Below, in pieces: positions 8,587-17,590 of a stretch of DNA of 64,000 nucleotides. The stretch comes from CAYNQN01 sp964530525. GTDB taxonomy: Bacteria; Actinomycetota; Acidimicrobiia; Acidimicrobiales; Acidimicrobilacustridaceae. The number at the start of each line of letters is the position of its first letter. The first letter of the stretch is position 1. Both the position numbers and the translations under genes were made by a program. The DNA is taken from the NCBI GenBank assembly GCA_964530525.1, contig CAZHBH010000002.1, forward strand, positions 1 to 64,000, read 5' to 3'. The notes beneath the pieces were generated by a model. That model saw only the letters and a program-made list of their open reading frames with translations. It had not been told where the DNA came from and made no database searches.

Positions 8587-9843
8587 GTGAAGGTGAAGAT
8601 CTTCCACGAAGACGCTGATTTCGACGCCCAGCTGCAGCGCACGCTGATCGGGGCGTACACGGGCACCTCCGATCTGGGCGAGGCGTTCGCAGTGGCCTCG
8701 CGGGTGCCGGCAGGCGACTACGACCGCTGGTTCGAGGAGTGGGCGGCGGTGGGGACCAAGGCCCGGGAGGTCGGGTCCGTGGCGGAATCCCGTGGGCGCC
8801 GAGACCTCGCTGTCAGCTCCTACCTGCGCTCCGCGGAGTACCACCGCCAGTCCTACTTCTTCCTTCGTCACGACTTGGGCGACCAGCGGGTCACGGGCGG
8901 CTACCGAGCCCAGCGCGAAGCCTTCAGGGCGGCCATGCGGCTGCTCCTGTGGCCGGGCGACCCGATCCAGCTGAACGCGAAGCCGGTCCACCCCCCCACG
9001 AACGGCTCGGGCAACGGGTCTTCCAACGGCCATCGCTTCGCCCCTCCCCTGCTCGAGGGCTACGTGTTCCGCCCGTCAGACGACGACGTCCCCCGCCCCA
9101 CGATCATGTTCCCCTGCGGCTTCGACAGCACCAGCGAGGAAGGCTGGAAGTACGGCGCCCGGGCGGCAGTGGACCTCGGGTTCAACGCCGTGACCTTCGC
9201 CGGTCCGGGCCAGGGCGAGCTGCTCTACGCGCACCGGATCCCGATGCGACCGGACTTCGAGGCCGTCGTGACGCCACTCGTGAACTGGCTGGTGGGTGAG
9301 CCCTACGTGGATCCGGCCGGCATCGTGCTGCTCGGGCGGAGCTTCGGAGGCTTCCTGGCTCCGAGGGCGGCCGCCAACGAGCACCGTCTCGCCGCCCTGG
9401 TGGCCGATCCCGGCCAGTTCGACCTCTCCGCTCGCTTCAAGGCCAACTTCTCCGAAGAGGACTGGGCCAAGGTGCTCGACGCCGACCCGGAGATGGACGC
9501 CGAGCTGGAGAAGCTCCTGGATTCCAGGCGAGAGCGCGAGATGTGGGGCTCGCGCATGGCCGTCATGGGAGCGAAGACCTTCGGGGAGTGGGTGCGCACC
9601 ATGCAGGAGTACACGCTGGTGGACCACGCGCCCCTGATCACGTGCCCCACGCTCGTGACCGAGGGCGAGGGCGACTTCGCCAGCCAGAGCCGGCAGCTGT
9701 TCGACGCCCTGACCTGCGAGAAGGTGTTGAAGAGCTTCACGGAGGCGGAGGGCGCCGGTGGGCACTGCGAGGGGATGGGCCAGCAGATCTGGCAGGACCA
9801 CGTGTACAACTGGATCCTCGACGTAACCAACCGTCGCGACTGA
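8587..9843 (+). CDS. Alpha/beta hydrolase with an N-terminal helical domain
   Basis: This 418-residue protein has about 150 helical residues followed by an alpha/beta hydrolase fold, an arrangement like 2,6-dihydropseudooxynicotine hydrolase and FrsA relatives. Candidate catalytic residues are Ser252 (GRSFGG), Asp363 (GEGDF) and His393 (GGHCEGM). A Gly/Ser/Asn-rich linker near residue 140 separates the domains. GTG at 8587 is used; a second in-frame GTG lies two codons later. Substrate is unknown; C-C bond or ester hydrolysis are both possible. Confidence 0.78.
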   Translation: MKVKIFHEDADFDAQLQRTLIGAYTGTSDLGEAFAVASRVPAGDYDRWFEEWAAVGTKAREVGSVAESRGRRDLAVSSYLRSAEYHRQSYFFLRHDLGDQRVTGGYRAQREAFRAAMRLLLWPGDPIQLNAKPVHPPTNGSGNGSSNGHRFAPPLLEGYVFRPSDDDVPRPTIMFPCGFDSTSEEGWKYGARAAVDLGFNAVTFAGPGQGELLYAHRIPMRPDFEAVVTPLVNWLVGEPYVDPAGIVLLGRSFGGFLAPRAAANEHRLAALVADPGQFDLSARFKANFSEEDWAKVLDADPEMDAELEKLLDSRREREMWGSRMAVMGAKTFGEWVRTMQEYTLVDHAPLITCPTLVTEGEGDFASQSRQLFDALTCEKVLKSFTEAEGAGGHCEGMGQQIWQDHVYNWILDVTNRRD

Positions 9844-9939
9844 AGCAGGAGCACTCGAGCCTTCGGATGAGGGCGAGCGAGCGAGAGCCCCCGTGCGGTT
9901 GGCCGGCGGCCCGCCCCCGGACCGGTAACCTCGCTCGGG

Positions 9940-11121
9940 ATGGCCATCACCGCTGAGCCCGGCTCCCAGCGCAAGCAGCGCTGGACCTTCCAGTGGAAGG
10001 AGCTCTACGACGAGGTCGTCACCTCGGGCCTGTGCACCGGATGCGCTGGATGCGTGATCTCGTGCCCCCACGACGTGATCGGCTACAACCACTCCCAGGG
10101 CGAGTACCGGCCCTTCCACCTCGAAGAAGAGCTTGGACCGGGCGACTGCGGGCACGGCCAGAAGGGCTGCACCACCTGCACCAGGGCGTGCCCTCGATTC
10201 CAGTCTTGGGAGCCGGAGGCCAACGAGCACCTCTTCGGGCGCGGCCGGGACGACGACGAGATGGCCGGCATCTACTCCGACATCCTGCTCACGAGGGCGA
10301 GCGACGAGATGGTCCAGCGCATGGGCCAAGACGGCGGCTTCGTCTCGGCGCTGCTCATCTGGGCGATGGACGAGGGCTACATAGACGGCGCCCTCACGTC
10401 GTTCCTGGAGGACGAGGTGGGGTGGAAGGCCATCCCCGGGGTCGCCTCCAGCCGCGAGGAGGTGCTGGCGTCGGCCGGGAGCCGCTACACCTACTCGGCC
10501 AACACCCTCGCCCTCGACGAGGCTCGCGACAGGGGCCTTTCGAAGCTCGCCCTCGTGGGCATGAGCTGCCAGTCTTCGGTCCCTCCGGTGATGTGGCACC
10601 GCAAGGTGGGCAAGGTGTCGAAGCCCATCGTGTTCAACATCGGCCTTCTCTGCTCGAAGACCTTCGACGACTCGATCTTCGAGGAGCTCTTCGAGGCCAA
10701 GTACGGCCTGGCGAAGGCCGACATGGCCAAGATGAACATCAAGGGCGTGTTCCAGATCTGGATGAAGGACGGCTCGTACCACGAGGTGCCCCTCAAGGAG
10801 TGCCACGCGTGGACGCGGGAGGGCTGCAAGCTCTGCCCCGACTTCGCCGCCGAGCACGCCGACATCTCGTGCGGAGGCATCGGGGAGCTGAACGACTGGA
10901 CGCTCACGATCGTGCGCACCGAGCTGGGCCGGGAGATCATCTCTCGCATGATCTCCGACGGCTCCATCGAGGCACGGCCGGGCGACAGCGACCCCGGCGC
11001 GATCTCGCTGATGCGCAAGCTGGCGGTGAAGAGCCGCAAGCGTTGGCCCGATTGGGCTCAGCCGTCCGTGAAGGTCGGAGTTCCCAAGCCCAAGCCGAAG
11101 GCCGAAGCGCCGGCGAGCTGA
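9940..11121 (+). CDS. FrhB-like flavo-iron-sulfur protein (coenzyme F420 hydrogenase beta family)
   Basis: This 393-residue protein has an N-terminal ferredoxin module: the first cluster motif is CTGCAGCVISCP (Cys32, 35, 38, 42) and the second is CGHGQKGCTTCTRACP. A FrhB N- and C-terminal domain pair follows, with GQDGGFVSALL, GMSCQSS and GLLCSKTF. Additional cysteines near CKLCPDFAAEHADISCGG may bind another cluster. Family members pass electrons between F420H2 or ferredoxin and flavin. No hydrogenase or F420 gene is adjacent, so the partner is unknown. The C-terminus is a Lys/Pro/Ala tail. Confidence 0.82.
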   Translation: MAITAEPGSQRKQRWTFQWKELYDEVVTSGLCTGCAGCVISCPHDVIGYNHSQGEYRPFHLEEELGPGDCGHGQKGCTTCTRACPRFQSWEPEANEHLFGRGRDDDEMAGIYSDILLTRASDEMVQRMGQDGGFVSALLIWAMDEGYIDGALTSFLEDEVGWKAIPGVASSREEVLASAGSRYTYSANTLALDEARDRGLSKLALVGMSCQSSVPPVMWHRKVGKVSKPIVFNIGLLCSKTFDDSIFEELFEAKYGLAKADMAKMNIKGVFQIWMKDGSYHEVPLKECHAWTREGCKLCPDFAAEHADISCGGIGELNDWTLTIVRTELGREIISRMISDGSIEARPGDSDPGAISLMRKLAVKSRKRWPDWAQPSVKVGVPKPKPKAEAPAS

Positions 11122-11208
11122 CGGCCCGCATCGGCCTCCGCGCTGCCGAGGTCGGCTCGAAGCTGTGCCCGGCGCGCTCCCGTCGGACCCCTGAGAGGGC
11201 CGACCAGG

Positions 11209-11667
11209 TCAGTTCGTCGAGGCTGGGGCCGTGGTGGGCGGTGCGGTGGTCGCTGGGCTCACACCCGTGGAGCCCGACTGGTCGCAGTTCCCCTCGAGCT
11301 CCTCGACCAGCTCGGCGGGCATCGCACCGGGATCGTCACGAAGCGAGTCGTTGAGCCCGCTGAACGTGATCCCCGAGTAGCCCGGCTGAGCGGTCTCCTC
11401 GCTGTAGGGGTAGTTCGAGGAGATCCAGCTGTACGCGCACTCGCAGTACTCGGGCGTGGACCCGCTCCCGATGGAGGCTCCCTGGTCGTCCGTGCCCGTG
11501 CAGCCCTCGATGAACTGCTCCTTGGTGGCGTCGTCGTAGTCACCGGGCGTGTTGGAGGGCACCGAGCATCCGGCGAAGACGATCAGCGCGAGGGCCGCGA
11601 GGGCGACGGCCCCGATAGAGCGGCGGCGGCTCCCGGCCTTGCCCCTGGTCGCAGCAGGAGGGCCCAT
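11209..11667 (-). CDS. Small secreted lipoprotein
   Basis: This 152-residue protein has an arginine-rich N-terminus, a hydrophobic core, and a clear lipobox IVFAGC near residue 34. The mature part has several cysteines (CTG, CECAY, NCDQ) that may form disulfides, then a Pro/Thr-rich tail (TTAPPTTAPAST). An alternative GTG at 11691 would overlap the etfA stop and add eight residues. It follows etfA on the same strand, but no functional link is evident. I do not recognise the family. Confidence 0.72.
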   Translation of the reverse strand: MGPPAATRGKAGSRRRSIGAVALAALALIVFAGCSVPSNTPGDYDDATKEQFIEGCTGTDDQGASIGSGSTPEYCECAYSWISSNYPYSEETAQPGYSGITFSGLNDSLRDDPGAMPAELVEELEGNCDQSGSTGVSPATTAPPTTAPASTN

Positions 11668-11690
11668 CCGGAGCTGTCCGAGCGCCGTCA

Positions 11691-12662
11691 CTAGCCCCGG
11701 GAGCTCAGCGCTTCGATGAGGGCGGGCAGCACCTTGTGGACGTCGCCGACGATCCCGAGGTCGGCCACCGAGAAGATCGGCGCCTCCTCGTCCTTGTTGA
11801 TGGCGATGATGTTCTTCGAGCCCTTCATGCCCACCATGTGCTGGGTGGCGCCCGAGATGCCCGCCGCGATGTAGACCGTCGGCTTCACCACCTTGCCCGT
11901 CTGGCCCACCTGGTACGAGTAGGGCACCCAACCGGCGTCGACGATGGCGCGAGAGGCTCCCGCCGCCCCTCCGAGGGCCTTGGCGAGGTCCTCGACCATC
12001 TGGAACTTCTCGGCCTCGCCGAGCCCGCGGCCGCCGGAGACCACAACGTCGGCCTCCTCCAGCGACGGTCCCTCGCGCTCCTCGACGTGGCGGGCGGTCA
12101 CCTTCGGTGCTCCGGCGACGCCCACGTCGGGCACGGCGATGGTCGACACCGCAGCCGCTGAGCCACCAGAGGGCTCGGGGGCGAACGACTTGGGTCGCAC
12201 GAGCACCAGGTACGGCTGGCCACCCGAGAAGCGGGTCTTCACGTTGGTGTTCCCGCCGAACACGGGCTCGGTCGTCACGAGCGCGTCGCCGTCGGCCTCG
12301 AGGTCGACGTTGTTCGTCAGCACCGTGCGGTCGAGCTTCACCGACAGGGCTCCCGCCACGTCACGGCCTTCGTAGCTCGTGGCGAACAAGATCGCGGAGG
12401 GGTCCGCGCCGCTTCCCACCAGGTCGGCGATGGCAGCGGCGACAGGGGCACCGGGGAGGGCGCCTCCGAGGTCGCCGGTGCTGTGCACCAGGGTGGCGCC
12501 GTAGCTTCCCAGCTCGGCCGCCACGGCCTCGGCGTCACCGCCGGCGTATACGCACTCGACCGTGTCGGCCAGCTCGCGCGCCTTGGTGAGCAGCTCCAGG
12601 GTGGTCGCAGAGACCTTCCCGTCGGCCGCCTCTGCGTATACCCAGATCTTGGGGAGAGCCAT
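11691..12662 (-). CDS. etfA: Electron transfer flavoprotein alpha subunit
   Basis: This 323-residue subunit carries the FAD of ETF. It accepts electrons from acyl-CoA dehydrogenases, such as the one at 23.1-24.2 kb. The FAD-binding C-terminal half shows VVSGGRGLG, GASRAIVDAGW, QVGQTGKVVKPTVYIAAGISGA... and IAINKDEEAPIF. Length is typical. It lies 13 bp after etfB in the same orientation. Confidence 0.95.
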   Translation of the reverse strand: MALPKIWVYAEAADGKVSATTLELLTKARELADTVECVYAGGDAEAVAAELGSYGATLVHSTGDLGGALPGAPVAAAIADLVGSGADPSAILFATSYEGRDVAGALSVKLDRTVLTNNVDLEADGDALVTTEPVFGGNTNVKTRFSGGQPYLVLVRPKSFAPEPSGGSAAAVSTIAVPDVGVAGAPKVTARHVEEREGPSLEEADVVVSGGRGLGEAEKFQMVEDLAKALGGAAGASRAIVDAGWVPYSYQVGQTGKVVKPTVYIAAGISGATQHMVGMKGSKNIIAINKDEEAPIFSVADLGIVGDVHKVLPALIEALSSRG

Positions 12663-12675
12663 CTCGTCGTCCTTC

Positions 12676-13458
12676 CTAGATGACCTTCAGGGTTTCGAGG
12701 TACTCGACGATCTTGGCTGCGCCGTCGCCCTCGTCCGTGTGCTTCTCGCCGGCCTGTCGGGCCGGTGCGTCTTCGATGCTCGTGATCTCCTGGCCGGCGC
12801 CCGCCCAACCGACCTCGGATGCTTCGAGGCCCAGGTCGGCGACGGTGAGCTCGTCCACCGGCTTGCTCTTGGCTGCCATGATCCCCTTGAAGGAGGGGTA
12901 GCGAGGCTCCACCACGCCAGCGGTCACGGAGACGACCGCTGGGAGCGGGCTCTCCACCTCGTCGTAGCCAGAGTCGGTCTGGCGCTGCACCTTCACGGTG
13001 CCGTCCGATATCTCCACCTGCTTGGCGAAGGTCACCGCCGGCAGGTCGAGCAGTGCGGCCAGCTGCGCCGGGACCGTTCCGGTGTAGCCGTCGCTCGACT
13101 CGGTGGCGGTGAGGATGAGGTCTGCCCCTTCGACCCTCTTGATCGCGGCGGCGAGCACCTTGGCCGTTCCGAGGGCGTCGGAGCCGGCGAGTGCCGGGTC
13201 GCTCACCAAGATGGCGTTCGCAGCGCCCATGGCCAGGGCGGTGCGCAACCCGCCCACCTCTCCGTTGGGCGCCATCGACACGAGGGTCACGTCTCCCCCA
13301 CCCGCCGCCGTGGCCAGCTGTAGGGCCATCTCGACGCCGTAGGAGTCGGACTCGTCGAGGATGAGCTTTGCGTCCCGCTTCAGGGTCTTGGTCTCTGGAT
13401 CCAGCGCACCCGGCTCGGCCGGGTCGGGGATCTGCTTAACGCAGACGACGACGTTCAT
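12676..13458 (-). CDS. etfB: Electron transfer flavoprotein beta subunit
   Basis: This 260-residue partner of EtfA contains the ETF-beta opening MNVVVCVKQIPDP, DESDSYGVEMALQL, and the signature VEPRYPSFKGIMAAKSKP, which wraps around the AMP site and recognises partner dehydrogenases. It is divergent from the lipid-kinase gene with 65 bp between the starts. No ETF-quinone oxidoreductase lies in the window. Confidence 0.95.
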   Translation of the reverse strand: MNVVVCVKQIPDPAEPGALDPETKTLKRDAKLILDESDSYGVEMALQLATAAGGGDVTLVSMAPNGEVGGLRTALAMGAANAILVSDPALAGSDALGTAKVLAAAIKRVEGADLILTATESSDGYTGTVPAQLAALLDLPAVTFAKQVEISDGTVKVQRQTDSGYDEVESPLPAVVSVTAGVVEPRYPSFKGIMAAKSKPVDELTVADLGLEASEVGWAGAGQEITSIEDAPARQAGEKHTDEGDGAAKIVEYLETLKVI

Positions 13459-13523
13459 GGCCGGACAGTCTGCGCCCCGAGCCGGATCGGGTCCAATCGG
13501 GCGGGCAGCTCTAGCATCGGCAG

Positions 13524-14483
13524 ATGTCCGCGAGGCGGAGCGTGCTGCTGATCGTGAACTCGTCTGCCTCGTCGGTCACGACGCAGGTCAAGGTGGTGAT
13601 CCAGAAGGCGCTGGCCGCCGACCACGAGGTGAGGACGGTGGAGACCAGCAGGAGAGGTCATGCCACACGGCTCGCACAGGGGGCAGCCGCTGCCGGGACC
13701 GATGTGGTGGTGGTGCTCGGGGGCGACGGGACCCTCAACGAGGCGGCCAACGGGCTCGCCGGATCCGGCACGGCGCTCGCAGCTCTTCCGGGTGGGTCGA
13801 CGAACGTGTTCGCCCGCACCCTCGGCCTTCCCGACGACCCGGTGGAGGCCACGGGCGAGCTCCTCGACGCGCTGGCAGCGGGATCGATCCGCAGGGTGGG
13901 ACTGGGCTCGGTGAACGGCCGCTACTTCCTGTTCCACGTGGGCATGGGCTTCGACGCCGCCGTGGTGGCCCAGGTGGAGAGGAGGAACTTCCTCAAGCGC
14001 TGGGCGAGCCACGCTTGGTTCGCCTGGTGCGCCGTCGACACCTGGCTCCGCCACTACGACCGCAGCAGGCCCCGCTTCTCGCTGCACCTCGGGCCCGAGG
14101 GAGCCGGCGAGCCCCCGGGCTCCCTGGTCGACGACGCCGTGTTCGCGGTTTGCCTCAACACCAACCCCTACACCTACGTGGGGAGGAGGCCCTTCAACGT
14201 GGCCCCCCAGGCAACGCTCGAGCGGGGTCTTTCCGTGATCTCCTTCCGCACGCTCGACCTGCTCCCGTTCCTGCCTCTAGCTGCCTCGGCGCTAGGAAGC
14301 GGCCGGCACCTGCACCACAGTCGTCACGTCGAGGAGCGCCACGACCTGTCCACGCTGGTCGTCCGGGGCTACGGACCCTTCCCCTACCAGGTCGACGGTG
14401 ACCACCTGGGCGACACCACGGAGCTCTCGTTCAGGCACGAGCCCGACGTTCTCTCCCTCGTGGTGCCGAGAGGCCCCTCGTGA
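13524..14483 (+). CDS. Diacylglycerol/lipid kinase family protein
   Basis: This 319-residue cytosolic kinase should phosphorylate diacylglycerol or a related lipid. The nucleotide-binding motif GGDGTLNEAANGL and the second glycine-rich motif GGSTNVFARTLGLP are those of DagK/YegS/sphingosine kinases. The C-terminal beta-rich domain ends QVDGDHLGDTTELSF, typical of bacterial members. The lipid is not specified by sequence. Confidence 0.88.
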   Translation: MSARRSVLLIVNSSASSVTTQVKVVIQKALAADHEVRTVETSRRGHATRLAQGAAAAGTDVVVVLGGDGTLNEAANGLAGSGTALAALPGGSTNVFARTLGLPDDPVEATGELLDALAAGSIRRVGLGSVNGRYFLFHVGMGFDAAVVAQVERRNFLKRWASHAWFAWCAVDTWLRHYDRSRPRFSLHLGPEGAGEPPGSLVDDAVFAVCLNTNPYTYVGRRPFNVAPQATLERGLSVISFRTLDLLPFLPLAASALGSGRHLHHSRHVEERHDLSTLVVRGYGPFPYQVDGDHLGDTTELSFRHEPDVLSLVVPRGPS

Positions 14484-14672
14484 GGCTGCGCAGCGCCAGC
14501 GCAGGCGTGTCAGTGAAATGGGACACACCCCTTGAACAGCCCCCGGGTGGCCATTAAATTCGCCCTGTCCCAGCTGTACGTCGCTCCTCCGGAGTGCGGC
14601 GGCATGTGAACAGCTTCACGACCTCTGATCGGTGACGTCGACCGGCGGTCGTGGACCCTACGACGTGGAGGC

Positions 14673-14969
14673 ATGGTGGCCCTCACTCCAGTCCACACGC
14701 TCCTAGTGAGCACCAACGACGATTGGCGAGCGCGCTCCGCTTGCCGTGACACCGATCCAGATCTCTTCTTCCCGATAGGCACCACTGGCCCAGCGATCGA
14801 GCAGATCGAGGCGGCCAAGGCCGTGTGCAACGAGTGTGAGGCCCGCCAGCCGTGCCTCGAGTTCGCTCTCACCACGAACCAGGACTCGGGGATCTGGGGC
14901 GGTACCTCTGAAGAGGAGCGACGCAAGCTCCGTAGGCGCTGGCTCGCCGCCAAGCGCCAAGCTTCCTGA
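14673..14969 (+). CDS. whiB1: WhiB-family [4Fe-4S] regulator, WhiB1 type
   Basis: This 98-residue protein has the four cluster cysteines Cys24, Cys52, Cys55 and Cys61, then the turn SGIWGG (residues 72-77) and a basic C-terminal DNA-binding stretch (RRKLRRRW). Similarity to mycobacterial WhiB1 is strong (CRDxDPxLFFPxG, NxxQDSGxWGG), and the convergent PdtaS neighbour repeats the Rv3219/Rv3220c arrangement. WhiB1 is known to respond to nitric oxide and bind the main sigma factor. GTG at 14706 is an alternative start closer to WhiB1 length. Confidence 0.93.
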   Translation: MVALTPVHTLLVSTNDDWRARSACRDTDPDLFFPIGTTGPAIEQIEAAKAVCNECEARQPCLEFALTTNQDSGIWGGTSEEERRKLRRRWLAAKRQAS

Positions 14970-14985
14970 CCTCTCGGTCGACGAG

Positions 14986-16641
14986 CTAGAGCTGAACAGC
15001 CTCCCCAGCGGGAGGCTGTTTCGCGTCCGGCCGCCGCACGACCGGCACCTGGCCGGTGTCCAGCATCGTGGGCTCGCTGCGCTCCTCGCTCGCCGACAAC
15101 GGCACCCTCACCTCCATGGTGGTCCCCCGCCTGGGTGCCCGGTCCCCCTCTGAGGATCTGGCGTCACGCAGCTCCAGCGTGCCCGCCAGCTCGCCGGTCA
15201 CGAGGGCTCGCACGATCGACAGGCCGAGGCCGGAGCCCTCCTCGGGATCGAACCCCCCGGGGAGCCCCCTGCCGTCGTCGGTCACCGTCACCACCAGCTC
15301 GTCTCTCCGGCTCGAAAGCGCCACCTCCACGTGGCCCACGTAGCCGTCCTCACCGGGTTCCACGGCCCCGGGGCCGCTCCGTGGGTAGGCATGGTCCACG
15401 ACGTTCTGGAAGGCCTCGTTGAGCACCACCGCCAACGGCGTGGCGATCGAGGCGGGGAGGTTCCCGGCGTCCCCCGTCACCTCGAAGCGGATCGGCCTGT
15501 CGGGCAGGATGAAGCTCTCCTCCACCATCCGCACGAGCGGCTTGACGATCTCGGTGAACGCCACGTCGTCGCCCGGGGCGGCGTGCGACAGGGTCTCGTG
15601 GACGAGGGCGATCGACCGGATGCGCCGGACGGAGTCCTCGATGGCGGCCTTCGCCTCGGGAGACGAGAGCCGGCGACCTTGCAGCTTGAGCAGGGACGAG
15701 ACCGTCTGGAGGTTGTTCTTCACCCGGTGGTGGATCTCGCGGATGGTCGCATCCTTGGACAGCAGCAGCCGGTCCCTCCGTCGGAGCTCCGAGACGTCCC
15801 GCATCAAGAGGAGGGCCCCGGTCACCTTGCGCTTCTCGAGGAGGGGGATGGCCTTGAGCAGGACCGTCACCTCGGGGTTCGTCCCCAGCTCCAGCTCCTC
15901 GGTGGCGGGACGACCCTTGGCGTAGGCCCTTCGGACCGACCCGTCGGGCAGCCCCATCTCGTCGAGGCGCATGCCCTCGCTGCTGGCCCTTATCCCCATG
16001 CGGTGCAGCCCCGACATGGCGTTCGGCGACGTGTAGATCACCCTCATGCCCTGGTCGAGGACCATCGCCCCGTCACCCACCCTGGGCGACTCCTCGCCGG
16101 GGACCTCGTCGCGGCTGAAGGGGAACGCACCCTGGGCGATCATGCGAGCGAAGCGGCCGAACACCTCCACGTAGACCCGCTCCAGCTCGCCGGGGTGCCG
16201 ACCGATCGAGGTGGCGGCCTCGCGGGTGAGCACGGCGATGGTTCGGCCCTCCCAGCGCACGGGGATGCACTGCTCGCGCACCGCCTCGCGCAGGGCCTCG
16301 CTCGTCACCTCCCCCTCCATGATCTCCCCCAGCTCCAGGCATCGGGCCACCAGCGGTCGCTCCTTGCGGTCGAGCGTGAACCCGACCCAATCGGTGCGGT
16401 AGAGCGTCTGCCCGGTCGTGGGGCGGACCTGGCCGAGGACGACCACCCGCTCGACACGAGGTGGGGCGCCGTCGGCACCTTGCGCTGTCGTCGAGCCCCC
16501 TGGGTCGGCGACGAACAGCATGAGGTCGGCGAAGCAGAGATCGGCCAGCAGATCCCAGGAGGCCATCAGGCGCTGGAGGTGCTCCAGGGCGGGAGCGGGA
16601 AGGTCACCGCTGATCCGGGCTAGCTCAGGCTGGATGGCCAC
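14986..16641 (-). CDS. pdtaS: PdtaS-type sensor histidine kinase
   Basis: This 551-residue soluble kinase has an N-terminal GAF-like domain (residues about 1-175), a PAS-like domain (about 190-290), a HisKA_2 dimerisation segment with the phospho-acceptor region IHHRVKNNLQ (His304/305), and an HATPase domain with NEAFQN, DDGRGLP and GSGLGLSIV. No membrane helix is seen. In Actinobacteria PdtaS phosphorylates the RNA-binding antiterminator PdtaR; no pdtaR is in this window. The convergent WhiB1 neighbour supports orthology. The protein has a charged C-terminal extension. Confidence 0.9.
   Translation of the reverse strand: MAIQPELARISGDLPAPALEHLQRLMASWDLLADLCFADLMLFVADPGGSTTAQGADGAPPRVERVVVLGQVRPTTGQTLYRTDWVGFTLDRKERPLVARCLELGEIMEGEVTSEALREAVREQCIPVRWEGRTIAVLTREAATSIGRHPGELERVYVEVFGRFARMIAQGAFPFSRDEVPGEESPRVGDGAMVLDQGMRVIYTSPNAMSGLHRMGIRASSEGMRLDEMGLPDGSVRRAYAKGRPATEELELGTNPEVTVLLKAIPLLEKRKVTGALLLMRDVSELRRRDRLLLSKDATIREIHHRVKNNLQTVSSLLKLQGRRLSSPEAKAAIEDSVRRIRSIALVHETLSHAAPGDDVAFTEIVKPLVRMVEESFILPDRPIRFEVTGDAGNLPASIATPLAVVLNEAFQNVVDHAYPRSGPGAVEPGEDGYVGHVEVALSSRRDELVVTVTDDGRGLPGGFDPEEGSGLGLSIVRALVTGELAGTLELRDARSSEGDRAPRRGTTMEVRVPLSASEERSEPTMLDTGQVPVVRRPDAKQPPAGEAVQL
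14995..15020. terminator. Bidirectional hairpin between whiB1 and pdtaS
   Basis: A perfect 11-bp inverted repeat (AACAGCCTCCC / GGGAGGCTGTT) with a 4-base loop lies 26 bp after the whiB1 stop and within the last codons of pdtaS. The stem is strong, followed by only three T residues on the plus strand and matched by three A residues before it. It is well placed to end both convergent transcripts. Confidence 0.7.
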
Positions 16642-16720
16642 GACCTCGAAGTCTGCCCGATCCTGAGACCGACCCGATCAGCCCGCGGCCTGGACGACCG
16701 CTCGATAGGATGTTTGGCAC

Positions 16721-16740
16721 CTGATCTCTGATTAGGTCAG
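16721..16740. promoter_or_regulatory. Candidate operator/promoter before the SDR-E1 operon
   Basis: CTGATCT and AGGTCAG form a 7-bp inverted repeat with one mismatch, spaced by six bases. It lies 80 bp before the SDR start in an otherwise unassigned 178-bp intergenic region. An AT-rich stretch (TATTGATCTACTACT) follows. It does not match the ACCRAC palindromes found further on, so a different regulator is likely. Confidence 0.35.
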
Positions 16741-16819
16741 TATTGATCTACTACTCGCCCGATCCACCCGGCTGCAGCGGAGCGCACGGCACCTGCAGCG
16801 GACACATCCGGAGGCGCTC

Positions 16820-17590
16820 ATGGAGCTTGCAGGTTCGGCAGCACTCATCACCGGCGGGGCCTCGGGCCTGGGCGAGGGGACCGCGAGACGGGTGATCGCC
16901 GCCGGCGGCCGCGTCGGGATCGTCGACCTCCCGTCGAGCAGGGGCTCGGAGCTGGTCGAGGAGCTCGGCGACGCCGCAGCCTTCTTCCCCGCCGACATCA
17001 CCGACACCGCGCAGGTGGAGGCGACGGTGGCCGGTTTCGTGGAGCGGTTCGGCCAGATCGACGTGTGCGTCAACTGCGCCGGGGTCGCCGACGCAGCGCG
17101 GGTGGTCGACCGCCAGGGCAACCTCTTCCCCCTGGAGCTCTACCAGAAGGTGCTGGCGGTGAACCTCGTGGGCCTCTTCGACGTGGTGCGTCGTTGCGCC
17201 TCGCACATGCGGAGCAACGAGCCCGACGACGACGGCTGCCGTGGCGTGGTCGTGAACGTCGGCTCGATCGCTGGGCTGGAGGGCCAAGCCGGACAGGCCG
17301 CCTACTCGGCGTCGAAGGGCGGCGTGATCGCGATGACGCTGCCCCTCGCCAGGGACCTCGCCTCCTCGGGCATCCGGGTCGTCACGATCTGCCCAGGCAT
17401 CTTCGACACGGGGATGCTCGCCGCCACCGACGAGAAGATCCGCGAGCGCATGGCGCAGATCCACGTGCTGCCCAAGCGCCTCGGCACCCCGGCCGACTTC
17501 GCCCACCTGGTGGAGGCCATCGTGACCAACCCGATGCTCAACGGCGAGGTGATCCGCCTCGATGCGGCAGCCCGACTCGCCCACGGCTGA
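16820..17590 (+). CDS. Short-chain dehydrogenase, 3-hydroxyacyl-CoA dehydrogenase type II-like
   Basis: This 256-residue SDR has the NAD-binding motif TGGASGLGEG, NCAG, and the catalytic serine and YSASKGG tyrosine/lysine pair. Segments such as NVGSIAGLEGQAGQAAYSASK and LPLARDLASSGIRVVTICPG resemble HSD10-type 3-hydroxyacyl-CoA dehydrogenases. It could supply the PaaH step of phenylacetate degradation or act in branched-acid oxidation. Its last 29 bp overlap the start of the E1 gene, so the two are translationally coupled. Confidence 0.82.
   Translation: MELAGSAALITGGASGLGEGTARRVIAAGGRVGIVDLPSSRGSELVEELGDAAAFFPADITDTAQVEATVAGFVERFGQIDVCVNCAGVADAARVVDRQGNLFPLELYQKVLAVNLVGLFDVVRRCASHMRSNEPDDDGCRGVVVNVGSIAGLEGQAGQAAYSASKGGVIAMTLPLARDLASSGIRVVTICPGIFDTGMLAATDEKIRERMAQIHVLPKRLGTPADFAHLVEAIVTNPMLNGEVIRLDAAARLAHG

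Noticed and set aside
9076..10857. 593-codon minus-strand frame over the hydrolase and FrhB-like genes
   Set aside because: It spans two well-supported genes on the other strand and has low-complexity, shadow-like composition.
15331..16623. 430-codon plus-strand frame over pdtaS
   Set aside because: It is the antisense of a histidine kinase with all its motifs in place.
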